This document shows positions 37,333 to 41,452 of a stretch of 41,452 nucleotides of DNA, piece by piece (within the stretch, counting starts at the first letter, position 1; every line of letters begins with the position of its first letter). Made by a program: the position numbers and the translations under genes. The notes below the pieces were generated by a model. It made no database searches and was not told the DNA's origin. It saw only the letters and a list, made by a program, of their open reading frames with translations. Source of the stretch: Pseudomonadota bacterium (GTDB taxonomy: Bacteria > Bdellovibrionota_C > UBA2361 > OMII01); assembly GCA_900299035.1 (NCBI GenBank), contig OMIG01000235.1, positions 1-41,452 on the forward strand. Direction: 5' to 3'.

Positions 37333-38184
37333 ATGCTCTCACAGCAGCAGTTTTCAGCGCTCTCCACCATGCTCAAGGACGAGACCGCCGTAGTTCTTGA
37401 GACAGGCAAAGAGTACCTGGTCGAGTCGCGCCTGACCTGCCTGATGCACGAGGAGGGGTACGCGACGCTCTCGGACTTAATTGACGCAGTGCTCCTGCGC
37501 GCTAACCCGAGCCTAAACAAGAAGGTCCTTCTGGCTCTCACCACGAACGAGACCTCATTCTTCCGAGACCTGGGAGCATTTGAGCTGCTCAAGTCAAAAG
37601 TCATTCCGGAGATGCTCCAGAGCAGGGCCTCGACTCGAACGCTGACGCTGTGGTCAGCAGCGTGCTCGGCTGGGCAGGAGCCGTACTCGCTCGCAATTGC
37701 GCTCCGAGAGTCGTTCCCGGAGCTTGCTTCGTGGAAGGTCAAAATCATGGCCAGCGACATCAACCCCAACATGGTGGCCCGGGCCGCTCGGGGCGTGTAC
37801 TCCTCACTGGAAGTCAACCGAGGGCTGCCGATTCAGCTGCTGCTCAAGCACTTCACGCAGCAGGGCGACGACTACTTCGTCAGTAGCGAGATTAAGTCGA
37901 TGATCTCGTTCTTCGAGCGGAACCTGATCGCCGACTGGCCCCCGGGCCCAGTCGACGTGCTCTTTATGCGAAACGTCCTGATCTACTTCGACACGGACAC
38001 CAAGCGGCGAATCTTTGAGAAGGTTAAGGCGACTCTGGCGCCCGACGGGTACCTGTTTCTCGGCACAGCAGAGACCCCGTACCGAATCGTCGAGGGCTTT
38101 AGCAAGGTTATGGGGGCTTCCAACGTCTACCAGCGTGAGGGAGCCGGGGCACAGAAAAAGGGAGAGCAGCCCCTTAAGGTTTAG
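37333..38184 (+). CDS. cheR: Chemotaxis protein methyltransferase CheR
   Basis: 'NETSFFRDLGAFELLK', 'LWSAACSAGQEPYSLAI', 'DVLFMRNVLIYFD'. Confidence 0.96.
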   Translation: MLSQQQFSALSTMLKDETAVVLETGKEYLVESRLTCLMHEEGYATLSDLIDAVLLRANPSLNKKVLLALTTNETSFFRDLGAFELLKSKVIPEMLQSRASTRTLTLWSAACSAGQEPYSLAIALRESFPELASWKVKIMASDINPNMVARAARGVYSSLEVNRGLPIQLLLKHFTQQGDDYFVSSEIKSMISFFERNLIADWPPGPVDVLFMRNVLIYFDTDTKRRIFEKVKATLAPDGYLFLGTAETPYRIVEGFSKVMGASNVYQREGAGAQKKGEQPLKV

Positions 38185-38232
38185 AGAGGGAGTACCGAAG
38201 AGAGTAATGGGTTTTTTGAGGGAGGCACCTGT

Positions 38233-38757
38233 ATGGATAGGCTCAAGGTCAAGCCGACTGGCGTAGAACGGAAGCTAGGCGAAGACGAAATTATTGTGAG
38301 CAAGACCGACCCCTCGGGCCGGATCATGTACGTCAACCAGACGCTGCTCAAGATTTCAGACTTCACCGAGGAGGACCTCATTGGCCAGCAGCACAGCATC
38401 GTGCGCCACCCAGAGATGCCACGCTCTGTGTTTAAGCTCCTGTGGGAGACGATTCAGTCTGGGCAGGAGATCTTTGCGTACGTGGTAAACCTCACCAAGT
38501 TTGGAGACCACTACTGGGTGTTTGCGCACATCACCCCGAGCTTTGACGAGGCCGGCAACATCGTTGGCTTTCACTCAAATCGCCGAGCACCCGACCGAAA
38601 AGGCGTACAGAGCGCACAGGCGCTCTACAAGGTGCTGCTCGAAGAGGAGCAGCGTCACGCCGACCGGCGCAAGGGGATGCTGTCGGCGACAGAGCTGCTG
38701 CAGTCAATGCTGGCTGACAAGCAGGTCGAGTACGACCAATTCGTTTTCACACTGTAG
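38233..38757 (+). CDS. Aer-like PAS domain protein
   Basis: 'GRIMYVNQTLLKISDFTEEDLIGQQHSIVRHPEMPRSVFKLLWETI' strongly Aer-type PAS; no signalling domain in the same ORF. Confidence 0.88.
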   Translation: MDRLKVKPTGVERKLGEDEIIVSKTDPSGRIMYVNQTLLKISDFTEEDLIGQQHSIVRHPEMPRSVFKLLWETIQSGQEIFAYVVNLTKFGDHYWVFAHITPSFDEAGNIVGFHSNRRAPDRKGVQSAQALYKVLLEEEQRHADRRKGMLSATELLQSMLADKQVEYDQFVFTL

Positions 38758-38769
38758 GCGGAGGGGAGC

Positions 38770-40041
38770 ATGGAGCAGCAAACACAGATCTTTGAGTCCG
38801 AAGAGACAACACCGGCGTTGCCGAATGGCAAGAACGGCCACCACAACGGCTCGCCTGCCTGGAGCAAGGAAGAGGCTCCGGCAGACGCTGCTGAGTGGAT
38901 CCGGAAAGCTGCGGCGGTGTGCGCCGAAGCGCGGAGCGGCAACCTGGAGGCCCGCATCCTCGGGTACAACCGGAACGACGAGCTCGGCAATCTAATCAAC
39001 GGCATCAACGACATGCTCGACGTCACGGACGCCTTCGTGCGCGAGTCAAAAGCAGCGCTGGAGTACGCAGCGAAGGGCAAGTTCTTTCGGCGCGTGCTCC
39101 TCAGAGGCCTGCCTGGCTCGTTTAGGGCTGCGGCTCGGGTGATCAACTCGGGCACCGAGGAGATGGAGAAGGGCGCCCGTGCGCTCGACGAGGCACGAGT
39201 CAAGCGGCTCAAGCTGGCTGATGACTTCGAGCAGGCCGTGCGGGGCATCGTTACAACAGTCGCCGCGGCGTCCACCGAGCTCACAGCGACAGCGCAGCTC
39301 TTGGCGCAGAACGCTGCTGGCACGACAGACCAGTCGGTCGCGGCCGCAGCAGCCTCAGAGCAGACATCTGTCAACGTAGCGCGTGTTGCAGCGGCAGCCG
39401 AGGAGCTCACCAATACGGTCTCAGAAGTTGGCCGGCAGGTAGAAGACTCGACGAAATTTGCGGTAGGTGCAGTAGCTGAAGCCGATAGGTCGTCGACGAT
39501 CGTCAACGGGCTGTCCGAGGCGTCAAAGCGCATCGGCGGCGTGGTGAAGCTCATCTCGCAGATTGCGGGGCAGACAAACCTGCTCGCGCTCAACGCAACC
39601 ATCGAGGCAGCGCGAGCAGGCGATGCCGGCAAAGGCTTCGCAGTCGTTGCGTCTGAGGTGAAGAACCTGGCGCAGCAGACAGCTTCTGCGACCGAGGAGA
39701 TTCAGAAAGAGATCGAGGGCATCCAGGCGATCTCGGGAGAAACCGTGCAGGCCATCTCAGGGGTCGGAGACACCATCAAGAAGATGAGGGAGATCGCCGG
39801 AACAATTGAGCACGCCGTATCTGACCAGCAGGCCGCGACGAACGAAATCTGCGCCAACATCAACCAGGCAGCAACCGGCACCAAGGATGTCTCAAAGAAC
39901 ATCTCAGGCGTGACGATTGCGGCCCAGGAGACGAGCTCAGGGGCTTCGCAGGTGCTTGAGGCGGCCCAAGAGCTCTCGCGACAGAGCGAGGCGCTGCAGC
40001 GGGCGGTTGAGAACTTCCTGGTGAACGTGCGGGCTGGGTAG
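38770..40041 (+). CDS. Soluble methyl-accepting chemotaxis protein
   Basis: 'SQIAGQTNLLALNATIEAARAGDAGKGFAVVASEVKNLAQQTASATEEI' MCP hairpin; no predicted TM segments. Confidence 0.95.
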   Translation: MEQQTQIFESEETTPALPNGKNGHHNGSPAWSKEEAPADAAEWIRKAAAVCAEARSGNLEARILGYNRNDELGNLINGINDMLDVTDAFVRESKAALEYAAKGKFFRRVLLRGLPGSFRAAARVINSGTEEMEKGARALDEARVKRLKLADDFEQAVRGIVTTVAAASTELTATAQLLAQNAAGTTDQSVAAAAASEQTSVNVARVAAAAEELTNTVSEVGRQVEDSTKFAVGAVAEADRSSTIVNGLSEASKRIGGVVKLISQIAGQTNLLALNATIEAARAGDAGKGFAVVASEVKNLAQQTASATEEIQKEIEGIQAISGETVQAISGVGDTIKKMREIAGTIEHAVSDQQAATNEICANINQAATGTKDVSKNISGVTIAAQETSSGASQVLEAAQELSRQSEALQRAVENFLVNVRAG

Positions 40042-40202
40042 CTCGGCAACTAGCCAGGGCTGGAGGGGCTGGCCGTCGACCGCAATCTCGTAGTGAGCCT
40101 GTCGGATCGCGCCGACTGAGGGCTGCTAACTACCTGAATCGATTAGGCTTGCAGCACCCTCGGTCGTAACTTATCTGCGCCTTTTGCCGGTCCGGCATCA
40201 TC

Positions 40203-40229
40203 GTAAACAGATCGAGGGGAACTGTTTAC
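40203..40229 (+). promoter_or_regulatory. Perfect inverted repeat GTAAACAG-N11-CTGTTTAC surrounding the fliG Shine-Dalgarno
   Basis: Direct reading; AGGGG lies in the loop and the repeat ends immediately before ATG 40230. Confidence 0.6.
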
Positions 40230-41231
40230 ATGGCGCGAGAGCTATCAAATCCAGAACGTGCAGCCCTTACCCTGCTTAGCCTCGGTAAGGAGCTCGCCAC
40301 TCAGGTCATGCAGAGCCTGAGCGAGGAAGAGGCTAAGACTATCAGCCGCGCGTTCCTGTCCGTCTCTGAGGTCGACAGAGAGACTCAGTTCGTCACCGCC
40401 CGTGACTTCCTCAAGATGCTCAAGGCAGGGGAGACGCTCGTCCTTGACGGCCGTGAGTTCGCCAAGAGCGTCATCGCTGGCGCCTTCGGGGATGCCAAGA
40501 GCGAGGCGCTGCTTGAGTACATCTCAGGCGCCAAGGCGCAGCCGATCGGGACGATTATCGCTGAGGTTCCCGAGAAGGCGCTCTACAGCTTCATCTCAGC
40601 CGAGCACCCACAGACAGCGGCGTTCCTCCTGACAATGATGAACCCTGACCAGGCAGCTGCGGTGCTCAAGCAGATGCGGCCAGAGCTTCAAACCGACGTG
40701 CTCGTGCGAATCTCTAACTTAGCCAACATCAAGACCGACATAATCGACGAGGTGCGCGAGGTTGTGCGGGGCCAGCTCAGAGCCGGCGAATTCAAGGACG
40801 AGCAGATCGGAGGAGCGAAAACGGCGGCCGACATCCTCAACTTTATCGACCGAACAGCAGAAGAGCGGATCGTCAGCGAGATCGAAGAGACCTACCCAGA
40901 CTTGGCCGAGCGCATTCGGGACCTCATGTTCACCTTCGAGGACCTCAAGGAGCTCGACGACACGGCCATCCAGACGACGCTCAAGGATGTGCCGAGAGAG
41001 CAGCTCGTCGTCGCGCTCAAGACGGCGACGCCAGAGCTCAGGGACAAGATCTACAAGAACATGTCATCTCGCGCGGCTGAGATGATTAAGGAAGACCTGG
41101 AGGCCCTCGGGCCAGTCAAGCTGCGCGACGTAGAGACAGCGCAACGCTCGATCACAGACGTTGTTCGCAAGCTAGAAGCCCTCGGCAAGCTCGTTATCCC
41201 GGGCAGCGGCGGGGCAGACCAGGTCGTGTAG
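40230..41231 (+). CDS. fliG: Flagellar motor switch protein FliG
   Basis: 'EHPQTAAFLLTMMNPDQAAAVLKQMRPELQTDVLVRISNL', 'MFTFEDLKELDDTAIQTTLKDV', 'NMSSRAAEMIKEDLEALGPVKLRDVE'. Confidence 0.97.
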   Translation: MARELSNPERAALTLLSLGKELATQVMQSLSEEEAKTISRAFLSVSEVDRETQFVTARDFLKMLKAGETLVLDGREFAKSVIAGAFGDAKSEALLEYISGAKAQPIGTIIAEVPEKALYSFISAEHPQTAAFLLTMMNPDQAAAVLKQMRPELQTDVLVRISNLANIKTDIIDEVREVVRGQLRAGEFKDEQIGGAKTAADILNFIDRTAEERIVSEIEETYPDLAERIRDLMFTFEDLKELDDTAIQTTLKDVPREQLVVALKTATPELRDKIYKNMSSRAAEMIKEDLEALGPVKLRDVETAQRSITDVVRKLEALGKLVIPGSGGADQVV

Positions 41232-41233
41232 CG

Positions 41234-41302
41234 AAAAAAAGGGGACAGACACATTTATCCGCAGCTTCGCTGCATGGATAAATGTGTCTGTCCCTTTTTT
41301 TT
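41234..41302. terminator. Long near-perfect stem-loop downstream of fliG (terminator; REP-like GGGGACAGACACATTTATCC arms)
   Basis: A7-GGGGACAGACACATTTATCC / GCAGCTTCGCTGC / GGATAAATGTGTCTGTCCC-T8. Confidence 0.88.
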
Positions 41303-41307
41303 CTAGC

Positions 41308-41345
41308 CGTGAACGTGCACGTGCTCGTAAACGTAAACGTACCCG
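41308..41345. repeat. Degenerate hexanucleotide repeat (CGTRNN)n
   Basis: CGTGAA CGTGCA CGTGCT CGTAAA CGTAAA CGTACC. Confidence 0.6.
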
Positions 41346-41452
41346 AAAAAACGGTCATCTAGGGTCTCAAGTATAGATTCGCCAGGCGAGACACCGGGTT
41401 TCGGTGGCGCAAGGTGTGGCCGAGGGGGGGCGGATAGCGGACGGGTACGTTC

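Noticed and set aside
38655-39632. 325-aa minus-strand ORF antisense to the MCP
   Set aside because: Ser/Ala/Thr-rich shadow ORF opposite a well-supported MCP
1-41452. CRISPR arrays, tRNA or rRNA genes, transposase or integrase genes
   Set aside because: No regularly spaced repeats, tRNA cloverleaf/CCA signatures, rRNA motifs or transposase/integrase ORFs seen by eye

Overview
Mostly a chromosomal, high-GC bacterial contig. The first 66 nt are an untrimmed Illumina Nextera P5/i5 adapter, so the first ORF ('MCIRDS...') has an artefactual N-terminus. Contents, left to right: a 5'-truncated EF-hand-like protein; a double-length tandem UvrA (4 ABC ATPase domains in one chain); a secreted HELTH-motif protein; a TIGR01777 epimerase; a YqeY/GatB-like protein; a short DtxR/MntR-type regulator; a SCO1 + caa3-type cytochrome oxidase operon (coxB with two fused cytochrome c domains, coxA, coxC, subunit IV) ending in a strong terminator; an Old Yellow Enzyme; a ~5.1 kb module bounded by a ~70 bp direct repeat; a YfcE-type phosphodiesterase; a TonB-like protein; an ImuA-ImuB-DnaE2 mutasome operon with a putative SOS operator; and a large chemotaxis locus (cheZ, cheY, cheB, then cheA, cheW, cheY-like, cheB, cheR, PAS, MCP) followed by fliG. 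The best candidate for something undescribed is the repeat-bounded module at 17706-22870. It carries one ~1,560-aa protein with an N-terminal M48-type zinc metalloprotease signature and a C-terminal diverged ABC1/UbiB-like kinase signature. The repeat is a duplicated 3' end of the neighbouring phosphodiesterase gene, which suggests a site-specifically or recombinationally acquired single-gene cassette. All calls come from reading the sequence and the supplied ORFs; no database search was run.
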